A DNA stretch of 64,000 nucleotides. Origin: Desmodesmus armatus (Eukaryota; Chlorophyta; Chlorophyceae; Sphaeropleales; Scenedesmaceae). The stretch spans positions 7,501 through 71,500 of the forward strand of contig VIIQ02000027.1 of assembly GCA_007449985.2 (NCBI GenBank). Reading direction: 5' to 3'. Under the pieces are notes generated by a model. That model saw only the letters and a program-made list of their open reading frames with translations. It searched no databases and was not told the origin of the DNA. Position numbers and translations under genes: made by a program. Below, piece by piece: positions 1-11,960 of this stretch (its first letter is position 1; each line of letters opens with the position of its first letter).

Positions 1-180
1 CCGTTTTATTTGTTTGTGTGCGATCGCTGACGTGCATTTCTCATATAACATATTGACCAGGCTGTCACTCCAGGCTGTCAGTTGGGTGGATGCACATGCA
101 TTGTCAATGTCACCCATCATGCACAATCAGCGGTTGTTTAGGGCAGGAATTAGTTGAAAGTGACACACCCACTTTTTTTA

Positions 181-492
181 CCAGGCTCCCCGAGAGGCCC
201 TTTTCAAACTTTTCCAAAGACTTTAAACCCAGCGGTGACGCTAAACTCGTCGAACCTAAACTCTCCGTCTACCCCGGCTGCGATAAATCACCATCAACGA
301 CCTCCTCAAAGCTTTCGACGGTGATGTCAACCAACTCGCATCCACCGTCCATATACCTACAGTGAACTGCTCACCAAAGTCGCCGATAAAAATTCCAAAG
401 AACGCCTCATGAAAATTGCCTACGCCGCAGGTCTCCCCTACAATATCGAATTTACCGATGAAAATGCCCCAACATATAGTCCAGGGTGGTAG
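181..492 (+). pseudogene. Decayed bacterial-looking coding remnant
   Basis: Three consecutive pieces in three reading frames read as one once-continuous protein. The first includes GDAKLVEPKLSVYPGCDK (about 232-285), the second INDLLKAFDGDVNQLASTV (about 290-348, shifted frame), the third YSELLTKVADKNSKERLMKI and then AYAAGLPYNIEFTDENAP (about 359-470, shifted again). Codon choice favours AAA, GAA, GAT and AAT, unlike the AAG/GAG/GAC and CAG-rich host genes nearby. No start codon or intact frame survives. I do not recognise the family. The style suggests a gene from a bacterium, for instance a symbiont, or possibly a mobile element; this origin is inference. Confidence 0.4.
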
Positions 493-566
493 GCAAAGTG
501 CTAGGCAAGGGTCTACTGTGGCTTAGCACCGCTAGGCAGCTGTGTGCCTAGCACTGCTGGACTATC
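475..566. repeat. Imperfect inverted repeat
   Basis: The left arm, around 475-510 (TAGTCCAGGGTGGTAGGC and a nearby GTGCTAGGCA), is matched in reverse complement by TGCCTAGCACTGCTGGACTA around 545-566. The arms are imperfect and interrupted. It may be a short foldback (MITE-like) element. It separates the decayed remnant from the first gene. Confidence 0.4.
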
Positions 567-614
567 TAACAGATAGGTTAAAAGGCCACAGTAAGCAGCC
601 AGCAGGCCGCAGAG

Positions 615-3600
615 GTGTCGCTAGGCGCAAACAACGCGCAGCAGCTTTCAAACCGTCTGTCTGTTCAGCACATCGTTTGCAAGTCCGTTTCACGCATCAA
701 GCATACGTGCAGCACGGTTCGATGCGGCAGTGAACAGCATCAAAACAGCAGTAGGCAGCATGGCTCGGGCAACAACGCCCAGGCTCAGCAGCAGGGCGAT
801 GCGGAGGACTACAATGATGAGGAGCAGCGCTTCTTTGAAGAAGAAGAAGATGATGATGAAGACGACAGCGACGTTGTGATCGGGGCCAGGGCCAGCAGGA
901 AGCAGGGATGTCCCAGTGATCGGTTGAAGGCAGCATTCAACCAGAAGTCGCTGGAGCAGGTCCAGGCACACTTCAACATCATCATTGCGGATGATCTTAC
1001 TGACGAGGAGCGGTGAGCAGTCCAGCTGCTGCAAGAATGTGCACCAAACTAGCTTGTTGCCCAGCTTGACCAGATATGCTTGCATACATGCATGTGCAGC
1101 CAGGCTGTGCTGTTTATTGCACAACATGCAACCCAATGTATGTCACAATAGCAAGTGTCCATAGCAGCCTTGCAGGGCTGGCCAGGCAGCGACTGCCCAG
1201 GAACTCAGGCGTTTGAACATCAGCAGTTGAGCTGCCTGTGGTTTGAATGTGGTTGATTGCACAGACTCCTGCAGAATGGCTCAGAATATGGCTGACACAC
1301 GTCTTTGACTCTGCAGGAGGCACTGCATGGCGATTGTCAATGAGATCAGGGACTTCATCCTCAGCCGCCCCAAGAAGACCAATGACCTCTACTACCGCCA
1401 CCAGGAGCAGTTGCTGGTGCGTATGGCCTAGCATGCTGACAGTATCAGGCTAACTGTAGCAGGCTAGCCTAGCTGGTGGTGGCTTGCTGAAGCATAGCTA
1501 CTGTCCCGCTGTCTGGTCAGCAGGGTATTGCATGGTGTCGTCGGGAGGATGGTGCTGCAGTGACGGAGCACAGCGCAGCAGCAGCAGCAGCAGGGCTACA
1601 TGGGACATAAGTTTGCTATTGCATACTGCGTGTGATGCACTTGGTTGTTTGATACAGTGTTGCTGTGGTTGCACAAGCGCAGCCCAGCACATACCATCCT
1701 GGTGTGGCTGCTTGAAGGCTTGCCATAACACCTTGACTGCTGACCGTGTGCTGCCGTGAACTTGTCATCTCAGGCAGTGCTGCCCAAGCTCTACGAGCTT
1801 GGCATCGTGAAGGCGCCCTCTGTCCCTGCAGACGCACAGGTCAGGGCTACCACCGCGCACCTCATGACACCAGATGCTATGGTTGTGATACTGCAGCACC
1901 TGATGCACAACAAGGACCTCTCCAGCATCACAAGCCAACACAGCATTGATGCAGCAGCCACAGCCGCAGCAGCAGCCAACAGCAGCAACCCCTACAACCA
2001 GGATGATTACGCAGCCGGGGCTGTGGTGGACATCCTGGGAGATGCGGAGGATGCAGATGCAGACGGTCTACAGCTCCAACCGCTGTTTGTGGTTGCTCGA
2101 GGGCGCATCAAGGGGGTTTATGAGGAGACAGCTGCTGGCACTAAGGTGTATGAGGTACGAGTCTGGCACTACCATCCTGCACAGCTCCCTCATCCATGTT
2201 TGCCTCTCATCTAGAGTCTTTACAACAGCTTCAGTTGTGTGCCAGCGGCTTGGTCGCGGTGTGACCTTCATGCTCACCATCAGTACCAAGCAGAAAGCAC
2301 TTCCTGACCACCCACACATGCACAACACTGACGGTCGTGTTGTGTGCCCCTTGCTGCTTTCCCTCACTGCCATGCCATAGGTGGAGGGTGTCGATGTGGT
2401 GCACCCGGATCTGTTCAAGGAGCAAGACATCTACCTGGATGCACGGGGCCTGGACGTGAATGAAAACACATTGGCGCATGAGCTGCAGAAGCACCAGTCC
2501 CTGTTGGTGCCTGTCACCCACCTGCGTGCCATAGATGCGGACAGAGATGGCCCTCACGCTACAGGTGGGTGTGGTGCAACCGACACATATGCGCATAGCC
2601 CATGGCAAGGGTATAGGACAGGGAGCTATGCAGTCAGCAGATGTAGTGCATGCTTGTCCTTACTGACCGGCAGCTATTGAGGCAGGCCGCAACAGCTGCA
2701 CACATAATCAAAAATACATTCTCCTTCCTTGTCAGTGTTGGCACGGCTCGTGAGTCTGCGCCTATGCCTGGTACCAATGTCCCATGTGCACACAGCTGTT
2801 GGCTGATGCTTTTGCTGTTGAACGCCTCCTGGTGCCTCCCTTGAAACCATCATAGGTGCAGCTGCAAGCTTGACCAAGGAGGCTGTCGGCAAGATGAAGC
2901 TGGCGGAACTCAAGCTCATGTGCAGTGAGCTTCAGCTGAGTGTGCGCGGGCGCGCCAAAGCTCCTTTCCAGGCAGCGCTGCTTGCCTGGATTGGTGAGCG
3001 TGGCGCAGACGCTGCAGTGGTGCAGCCTCCACAGGCTGCATTGAAGGTATGGTGCAGCGCCCTTGGGAACGCATGCATGCTGCCGCATTGCCTGAGAGTG
3101 GAGTTGTTATGGCAGCAGCTGTGCTGGCAGTGTTGTGTAGGCATTAAGTCAATGCAAATTGATGCTCTGACGGCATTGATGCACTGTGCTGTATACAATC
3201 GCGGCCAGCTGTGATTGCCACTGCGCTCGATGTTCAACACACCTGACTAAGTGTTGGTTGTACCACTATGAATGTTGCTGCGCTGCAGATGAGCCGCTTC
3301 ACGTACAAGAATTGGATGAATGCTGCCACAGACCTGCAGAAGACACAGCATATGCTTCTGGGGTCGGTACCACAGTGCGTCCTCAGAAGCTACCCCCGAG
3401 TGCAGCGCTGGGTACAGACGTTCAAGCGCACCACAACAATGGCGCTGCGCAGGTGAGGCATCAGCATTGGAAGGGACCACATGACTATTGGGAGGACTAT
3501 TAGGTGGCATTGAGGAAGGCGGCAGTGGCAGCATAACTTGGGGGGGGGGGTGTATCTGTGTGTTTTCTTGGGGAGGGGGGGGGGCTGCCCTGCCACTGTG

Positions 3601-6600
3601 AGACAACCACGCACAGACATGCAGGTAGATATGGGGGGGGCGGGGACAATGAAAGGAGGGTGGGGGCATCAGGAGGGGGGGGAGGCAGGGTAGCTTGTAC
3701 CGAGGAGGGGGGGGGGGCGTGCAGACGAGTCGGGGGGAGGGAGCATAAGAGGAGAGGATGGGAGTGCCGCTGTAAGACAGCACCACACATGGACATGCAG
3801 GTAGGGGGGAGGGAGAGACACAGGGTGGGGGTTGGGTTGGCGCAGGGTGCAGTTGGACGGGGAGGGGGTTGGAGCACAAGGGGGGGGGGAGCTATCAGGG
3901 CAAAGGAGGAATGGGGTTGGGATGAAAATGTGATTAACCAACGCAAACATTTGTGTCTGATCGAACATGCGCCCTTCATCCCCCTTCCTCTTTCTGGCTG
4001 CCGTTCTACAGGGCTACCTGCTGAAAGCTGCCCCACTTTCTCGTCCTCCCCCCCCCCCCCCCCCCCACACACACACAACACGGCCGAGGACACTCCTTGG
4101 CAGATCCCCTCTCATCCCTGTGACCTTTTCATATTGCCCCTGCCCCTTCCATGTTGCTGCCTCAGGGCAGTCAATGACAGGCAGGCTGGCACGCTGCCGT
4201 CCCGGCCAGGTGAGACCCAGTTCAACACCATGTACCGCAACTGGCTGGAGCAGAAGAGCCTCGAGGGCCTGCTGTATGGCGCCCTCTTCAAGGAGCAGGT
4301 TGCGAATGCGCAGCGTGGCGGTGAGACCCGGAGCCTGCAGCTTGCAGACCGGTACACCAAGGGCTACGAGACAGTCAAGCCTGTGACAGCGGTGGCAGTT
4401 GGCAGCCTGAAGATGAACGGGAAGACCAATCAGGTGCGTGCAGCTGCTGTACCACTCTTCCTCAGAGTGAAATGTGAGGGACTGAAAGGACAGGCATGAC
4501 AGCATCTGGCATGCTTGCCCAAATGATCCAGTGCAGTGCTAACATCACGGGTTCAGCACGCCCTTGTGTTATAGTGTGTTTGCATGTTGCTTAGAGGAGC
4601 CGTCAGTCTGCAAACCTTGACCCTCGGCTGTACCAACTTCACTGCCCCTGGTGGCTGCTGCTGTGCCTGTGCAGAATGGTCAACTCATGTACTACTGCCA
4701 CCTGCGCCATGCTGACCCACTCCACTGCCCAGTGGCAGCTGACGGCCTGTTCCAGCTGATGCGCTTTGGTGTCAAGGGCCAGCCCTTCCCAGACTTTTCC
4801 CCAGGCACTGAGGAGAACTGGTGAGGCATAGGTTGCTTTGCCCCACACCATAGGTGTGAGCTGCTTCTCTTATGTTCCTGCCCTTGATGCCAACAGCGTG
4901 CATTAATCAATTCGGTTGGCGCAGCAAGCAACAAGCAGACAGTGTCTCACACTTTCATGCATTATGTGGTGCAGGTACCACATGCCAGTGTACCCCTCTG
5001 CTGCTGGCGGTACGATGGAGTACGAGGAGCACCGGAAAAACCAGAGGGACGCGCTGGACGGCATCGACTGCCAGACAACCAAGTCGACACACCTGCCACG
5101 CCAGGCTGGTCCTGACCTCATCGTTGCAAGGGGGTGCGTTGGATGCTGGGCGCAGTGGGCAGTTGTTGTCACTTGCAGGCAGCGGTTGTTTGCTGATGTA
5201 AGCGTACTTTCCCTGCAGCCAGCAGGTTTGCATGCCTAGCAGGAGTGAGTCCTGAGCTGTTGCACTGGTGTGGGTAACCAGCATGTTGTGTACAGCGTGC
5301 CTGCTGCCACATACAGTTCTGGACGGCTGGCACTCAGGCTGGCATTGTTGCACCAAACAACTCACCAGTCATCGCTGTGCTGCCCACTTGCAGAGGCTCA
5401 CGCGAGCAGGCAATGGTGCACGGGCACTGGGCACGGCAGGACGCTGACCTGTCCTACATGAACCAGCCTGCCATCGCCACCATGCTGCTGGTGGCTGGCT
5501 TCTCCTCCCTGAACACACACTACCTGTCCTGGGCACACATGGAGCCACCCAAGTACTGTATGGACAGGCTGTTTGTGACACCAGAGGGTGTGACCATTGA
5601 TGAGCAAGTGCAGAAGCTGACAGAGGTAAGCACATTCTGAGTCATGCTGCATCTGTACAGTTTCACATTGCAGGGCATCTTCAGTTGCACGTGTGTAACC
5701 CCACAGAGCTTGAGTCAAGACGAAACCATTCTACCAACAGACAGCAAGTGTCTTGAAAGAGTGCGCCCAGTGTGTAAAGTGTACTTCAAAGTTGTTGCAC
5801 TTGCAATGCAGCTTCCAGCAGCAGCACCCACAGAGGACGCTCACTGTGTGTGTGTGGCTCATGGCACAGCACTGTCTCATGATGTATGCATGTGCTTCTG
5901 CCTGCTGTGGGTATATGCAGGTCAACAGGGAGAAGGGGACCCGCCGCGTCACCAACCTGAACGTCGCCAAGTACTTCAGGGAGATTGGCAAGGCGGCTCT
6001 GCAAGCACTGCCCATCCTGCAAGCACAGGAGCTCATCCCTGCCACACACCCCGTGCTGCAGCATCCAGCCATCAACAACCAGCAGTACCGTGAGTACGCA
6101 GTGGTGCAAGCACAGCACAGCATGGGGCTGATGTCGCAGTTCAGGCTGCTGGAGACTCCAGTGCTAGGGCCAGTGTTCACACAGTCCACCCCGATGGGCA
6201 ACATGACTTCAGCCCTGGGTACACAGGAGGGCCGTCGCAGCATCATGACAGGTGCAGTGGTCACCTACGCAGCAACTGCAGCAGCAGCATACACCCAGGC
6301 CAGGGGTGTGGACCTGTCAGCTGGGGGTTCGTTCCTGCTTGTCAGCACCAAAGAGCGGGACTTGCTGATGGCATGCCGCTCAGCCAGCAACCCACAGCAG
6401 GCATATGCAGCGGCTGCCAATGCGGTACATGAACTGGGGGCTTCAACTGCTGCTGCAAGTGCGCCAGCAGCAGCACGCGGCGCCGGCATGCCTGCTGCCA
6501 GCACATCAGCAGGAGCAGCAGCAGCACCTGGGGGAAGCTCGCAGGACTCACCTGCTGGCACTGCTCCCAGCACACCAGCGGCGGCAGCAGCACCAGCACC

Positions 6601-8015
6601 AGCGGCAGCAGCAACAGCAGCAGCACCTGGTGGAAGCTCGCATGCCGCAGCTGCTGGCACTGCTGCCAGCATACCAGCGACAGCAGCAGCAGCAGCACCT
6701 GGTGGCAGCTTGCAGGGCGCAGCTGCTGGCAGAGCTGCCCACACACCAGCTGCAGCAGCAGCACCTGGTGGCAGCTTGCAGGGCGCAGCTGCTGGCACCG
6801 CTGCCCACACACCAGCTGCAGCAGCAGCACCTGGTGGAAGCTTGCAGGGCACAGCTGCTGGCACCGCTGCCAACACACCAGCGGCAGCAACAGCGCCAGC
6901 AGCAGCAGCGCCTGGTGGAAGCTCGCAGGGCGCAGCTGCTGGCACCGCTGCCAGCACACCAGCGGCAGCAGCAGCGCCAGCAGCAGCAGCGCCTGGTGGA
7001 AGCTCGCAGGGCGCAGCTGCTGCCGCTGGTTGTGCCACGTCAGCAGCACCGCCAGCAGCAGAGGGTGCCACACCGGTGCATGTCGAGGGAGATCTTGCTG
7101 CCAAAATTGTAAGTGGCGCAAGCTGTGCTTCGAATGAGCCTGTGTGCCAGCTGCAATCATACCTGGATGGTGAAATGTGCAGCTGTGCTGGTGCCTATGT
7201 TGCCTTCATCCTCTGTCCTTGGATGCAATGTCGGTTTGCAGTACACAGTAATTGAGTTGGTGTTCTTCTGTGCTTTGCAGGATCTGCTTGTGGGGATGCA
7301 GCTGCACAGCAGTGAGCTGATTCGAGCTGCCTTGTTCAGCGACCACTTCAGCACTGGCGCACAGGGTGGCAGCAGCAGCCACGCCTTTGCGCAGGAGCCA
7401 GCCCAGCAGCAGGCGATGCCGCCGCCGCAGCAGCAGCCACTGCAGCAGGGGGGCTGTCCTGCCGCAGCAGTTGCAACTGCAGGCACAAGCAAAGGCCGCC
7501 GGGTTACCAAGCAGTTCAGTGTGACCACCAAGGACACCAAGACAGTACCAGCGCTCCTGCAGCTGTTTCAGACAGGATGGCCAGTAGACTCCCCCCTAAA
7601 GATCTACACTGGGCTTGCTGAGCCGGGCTTTGCTCAGGGTTTGGCTGACAATGAGGCTCAGCTGTATGATGTGTTGCGGCAAGGGTACTTGCTGGTGAAA
7701 GGGGTCAAGCAGCAGCTGCACGTCACCATGGAGCAGGCTGCTGACATAGTGGAGGTGTGGCGGGACAATGCAGCAGCAGTGCTCCAAGCCGACGGCCGTG
7801 TCGTAGCAGCAGGGGCCGGCACCATTGAGGGTGCAGCAGTGGCCAGCTGGCTGCCGCAGCAGAACAGGAAATGGACAGTCAACAAGTTGTGCCAGCACGC
7901 CCGCAGCATGGATTGTGTGAGGGAGCAGAAGGACAGGGCCAAGTCAGCAGCAGGCCGCGAGGGAGGTGCAGCGCGTAAGAAACAGCGCACCAAGGAGTCC
8001 GGTGGCATTGTGTGA
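615..8015 (+). CDS. Crypton/Ndc10-type tyrosine recombinase-like protein with SAP domain, 12 exons
   Basis: Exons, all with GT-AG introns and compatible phase: 615-1012, 1317-1416, 1774-2154, 2381-2564, 2856-3046, 3289-3452, 4166-4433, 4675-4820, 4975-5133, 5394-5625, 5921-7108, 7281-8015; 1381 codons plus TGA. Seen: an acidic N-terminus; a SAP-like DNA-binding helix pair (KMKLAELKLMCSELQLS, about residues 360-400); a tyrosine-recombinase domain of the Ndc10_II/Crypton type (about 470-760) with RGGETR, GKTNQ, LRHADPLHCPV, HLPR (the HxxR box), GHW and a following LSYM tyrosine, so the usual R, K, HxxR and Y residues can all be assigned; an Ala/Pro/Gly repeat tail (about 890-1110); and a C-terminal GCR1_C-like segment (TKTVPALLQLFQTGWP). 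Known: these domains occur in Crypton DNA transposons and host genes derived from them. Whether it is mobile or domesticated is open; many introns favour domestication. The start codon is the first in-frame ATG and may not be the true one. Confidence 0.8.
6440..7060 (+). repeat. In-frame Ala/Pro/Gly-Ser minisatellite within the recombinase-like gene
   Basis: Imperfect units of about 66 to 100 bases repeat the theme APGGSLQGAAAGTAAHTPAA within exon 11. The reading frame is kept throughout. The nearly perfect copies lie at about 6700-6850, and a longer unit with extra Ala-Pro repeats follows at 6890-7020. The region codes for a flexible, low-complexity linker between the catalytic domain and the C-terminal DNA-binding segment. 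Both strands are open here because of the CAG/GCA composition, so the reverse-strand frames are shadows. Confidence 0.8.
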
Positions 8016-11000
8016 GGTTGATGCGTGTATGGTTGGCTGTGCGTATGCAACTGACTTTGAAGTGTCAGTTCTGTGTTACACATGTTGCAGTTGCTAGTAC
8101 AACAAGTGCTTGTCTTGGCCGTTGGAAGCACCGACATGGTGGTTGATTAGAGGCTGTCCTATATGACTGGACAAGCTTGTGATGAAGTTGAATGGGGTGG
8201 TGACCCTTGAACCCCAATGGCTCTGCCGTATGGGATGTGTTCAGCATGCTGGGTTTGAATCTGTGCCACAGTGGGCCCAGCTGACAGGTAGCCCAGGAGG
8301 TGTTGGCTGGGCTTGCGGTGGGTTATGTACAATTATGGTTGCCGCACATGTGCGGATGTATAGCTCTTGCTTGTGTGGCTCTTGCTTCTGTCAGCATTTT
8401 GGCATCACCAATGGCTTACGTAAATGTGAAAGCCTCTGAACAGTTTGATATGTGTGTGTTTGGGAGCTAGCCCTTCATGTGCTGCCACTCTGTTTTTTTG
8501 TCAAGTAGCATAGCGTCAACACCGCCAGAGGGTGTCTGCCGCTGGTCATCAGTCAGCTGGGCTGGTGGAGCGGTGTGTCAGAGTGCTGTAGGTGCAGGCT
8601 TGGATAGCGGTGCGCCCGCCGGCAGGCGTCAGCACACTTTGTACTTGTGAGAGCATCAGCAGCGCCTGCAGGCACCGCACGGTGCATTGGTGGCAGGTAG
8701 CCCAGGAGGGCAGCTTTAGGGTTTAGGGTTTAGCCCAGGAGGGCATGCTCTTTAATGTGTGTGAGTTGGTGGGCTCCACCAGCTGGTGCATTGCTGTAAA
8801 CCCACGTATCCCAAGACCGAAGCTGTATACAGCTTGAACTCGTAGCTCCTAGGAGCTCAAGGAGCTGAGACTCTGCTATGCCTTGACTTTGCATGTTGGG
8901 AGGTTTGAATGAGGGCTCTGGCATAGGATGAGAGCACAGGGGTGAGTCAAGCCGCCAAGGCAACCTGCATGCTGGCAGTTACCTGACATTACCTGTCAAA
9001 CCAGGCTATCGGTTCAAAACCTGTCAAAACCTGTCAAGTTACCCACTTCAGCACCAGGTAAAGATTAATCTGCAGGTTATTGTCAAGTAAAGTCCCTCTA
9101 AGCCAGGTAACCAGTCAGGTAAAGTACCTCTCTGGTTGGTAGGGGCAGAGGCATCAGTCTGTGCTCCCAAGCATAGCGCGCGCTGCAGCGTGTGGCGCGC
9201 TCTTGGGGGGGGGGGGGGGTGATCTTCCCCGGGGAAGTGTTTCCCAGTTCCTGCATGTGCCCACAGCACACAATTGCTAGCAGCCAAGGCTGCACCTTAA
9301 CAGCACATCAGTGTTTGCGCTGACCCAGCCCTGTCATCACCATCATCACCATCATTGTATGTAGTAAGGCGATATACACATGCAGCAACCCTCAAGCGCT
9401 GCAGCATGGTCGACTAGGAGGACACACTGATTTTTGGGTCCTGCACAACATCGCATGCATTGCAGTGTGGTGCTGCTGCTGTACATGCGCCTCTGCAGTG
9501 TGTCTCTTACAGCTCATGTCATTGCAGAAGTTCAAGCAGACTAAGCTGCACATCAACTACCGGCCCTTGCCGCCAGCACTTGCGCATCATAATACCACTC
9601 CACGTCATCACCACTACCATACAAACGCACGCACATACATACAGACACTTCCCCAGGCAGTGATGCATATGGCCGCCATTGTGTGTGTATGTGCAGTGCA
9701 GCGTCCAAGGGCCTCGGTATGAATGTTGTGCTGACAAGGGGCTGTATATATGAATCCTGTCGGCACAGAAGCCAAAGGCAGCAAAGACCGCAGCGAACTT
9801 CTGCAGTGCCACTGTCGGACAGACACATGCTATCGTACTACATTGGCACCATGACAGATTGGCGCTGGCTATGCATCACACGCGTGTATACCAACAAGCA
9901 CCGTGACATGTACAACTGTGTGTACTGGGCACACCATCCTCCCGCAAACACATCAATCACATTGTTGAACCCTGATAGGAGACTTCGCCTTGAGGCGCAA
10001 GTACTGATTGGTTGAACGTTGCAGGACCATGAGCAGTTGGTCCCGTTGCAGCAACAGCAGCAGGATCAGCTCGGTGATTGGTGCACAGGGTTTGGTACTG
10101 TGTTGGTGTGGGGGCTAGACGTCTGCACTACCTTCCTAGGATTGCGACGGCTGAAACCTATGCAAACTGCTGACATACCGGCAGCACACAACATCCGAAA
10201 ACACCACAAACTGCAAGCCACACCAACTGCGCTTGCACCGTGTGCTTGCACAGCTGGCAGCGTGTCCACAGCATGATTCAGCACTACACATGGGGAGCAC
10301 ATGTTCTGGTGCCGCAACGTCAGCAAGCAAATACTGTGCTTACAGCGTACAGCATGTGCAGGCAGCACCGCAACCCCACAAGTACCACCACAAAGCATCC
10401 GATGTACACCCCAACGGGAAGGCCACGATCCAGGTTGGGACTACTACTGCATACAGGAGCTGTGTGCACTCTCGGTGCATAGTGGTTGAATGACCTCAGC
10501 CTCCCCAACTGTCGCCCCAACCACTGGATTCAACGAAGGGACTTGAGGCTGACCGTTGTCCAGCGCACCGCACATGCCGCTTGCTTGCTTGCCCGGCATG
10601 CGCATGCCAAGCATGTTGCAAGTGACACTGCGTGCCAGCGTCAGTTGCCTGCACTGCAGGGACTGGTGACTGAGCGATTAGCATGCACTGCTGGAGTGGT
10701 GGGAAGTCTGCAGCTGCTGCATCCAGAGCTGCACTGCAACACCTACTGGCAGCAGGCGCCGCTGACTCCATGACCGGCTCCCAAGCACAACTGGGCTCCC
10801 CAGCACAGTTTCAACCCAGGCAGCGAGTCAAGCTGCTCAGCGGCTAGCATGTCACTATTGCGCACAGCTGTCATGCTCAGCACACTGCACACCTCATCTG
10901 TCCTGAGACTCAGCCTGATATGTGCAATGCGTGTGTGCAGTATGTGCACACTGCACTGCAACGGCAGTGGCAGGTTGTCCCAGTGTTTACAGTTGTTGTA

Positions 11001-11444
11001 TCATAGCCAATGGCGCTTTTCCCCCCTGTGTAGTGCGCTGCTGTAGTTCATATAAGCAGATCAGTGCATCAAAACAGCACCGATGCAGAGTGTTGGCCAA
11101 CTGCTGCAGACACCACACTGACGACAGTCCTGCCGCAGGCCGCACGGCCGGCCGTGCTGCACACACAAGAGGCTGCATCTGGGAAAGGGAAGCAATCAAG
11201 GGGCAGAGTGGCAAACAGTGCAGCTGCCGCTGCGCAGTGTCCCCTACACTGCATGCATGCTTTCACAATAGCACTACAACTTGCTGGCGGCACACGTTCT
11301 TACAACTTGTACAACACTGACGGGTCCCTGCTTCAAGCACCTGCATGCACCATCTGCAGCACACTATGTTGACAGCATCTTGCGCTAATGCACCGCAGAA
11401 TAAGCAAAGCGACCGCATACTGACTCAGTGTAGTTTGAAACATA
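8016..11444. other. Long spacer without supported genes
   Basis: Only short, non-conserved frames are seen. The stretch holds an interstitial telomere-like repeat (8715-8733), short direct repeats built on ACCTGTCAA and CAGGTAAAG at about 8980-9130, and a poly-G run near 9206. No protein family, tRNA or rRNA was recognised on either strand. Confidence 0.5.
8715..8733 (+). repeat. Interstitial telomere-like repeat
   Basis: Two full TTTAGGG units and a partial third, the telomere repeat of many plants and green algae. It is flanked on both sides by the phrase AGCCCAGGAGGGC (about 8699-8711 and 8732-8744), which also occurs near 8288. Such a short block is more likely a repaired break or chance than a former chromosome end. 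Confidence 0.6.
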
Positions 11445-11960
11445 CAAAGGCCCCCATGCGCAGGTAGCAGTGCACGCTGGGTGGGGCTCCTGGAGTGTGC
11501 GGCGGTGCACTGCTGTGTGCAGGGCTTCTAATGGCACCTAATAATGATGGTTTGGCTTGCCGCGCGTGCTGCTGCGCGCACCTGCAGTGGCGTGCTGACT
11601 CCCCCCCCCCCCTCCCCAAAGGCCTCCATGCGCAGGTAGCAGTGCACGCTGGGTGGAGCTCCTGGAGTGTGCGGCGGTGCACTGCTGTGTGCAGGGCTTC
11701 TAATGGCACCTAATAATGATGGTTTGGCTTGCCGCGCGTGCTGCTGCGCGCACCTGCAGTGGCGTGCTGACTCCCCCCCCCCCCCTCCCCAAAGGCCTCC
11801 ATGCGCAGGTAGCAGTGCACGCTGGGTGGAGCTCCTGGAGTGTGCGGCGGTGCACTGCTGTGTGCAGGGCTTCTAATGGCACCTGATAATTATGTTTTGG
11901 CTTGCCGCGCGGGCTGCTGCGCGGCTGTACGCTGCCGTGCTGGCCCCCCCCCCCCCCCCC
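11445..11960. repeat. Three-copy tandem repeat, unit about 172 bp
   Basis: The marker CAGGTAGCAGTGCACGCTGG starts at 11461, 11633 and 11806, giving periods of 172 and 173. Copies one and two are nearly identical. Copy three diverges after about 11890 and ends in a poly-C run near 11960. Each unit contains a poly-C tract of about 10-13 bases. The short frame found in each unit is a by-product of the repeat and not a gene. Confidence 0.9.

Noticed and set aside
3500..4499. Plus- and minus-strand frames of about 200-310 codons, Gly- or Pro-rich
   Set aside because: They run through an intron full of poly-G and poly-C tracts; only 4166-4433 within them is a conserved exon.
6265..7160. Two 270-280 codon reverse-strand frames and a Gln-rich plus-strand frame
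   Set aside because: Shadows of the Ala/Pro-rich repeat in the recombinase-like gene, kept open by CAG/GCA composition.
8990..9030. GGTTCAAAACC resembling a tRNA B box
   Set aside because: No matching A box, acceptor stem or anticodon arm can be folded around it.
11495..11880. Repeated 60-75 codon frames starting MCGGALLCAGLLMAP
   Set aside because: They recur only because the 172-bp repeat recurs and are not conserved in the third copy.
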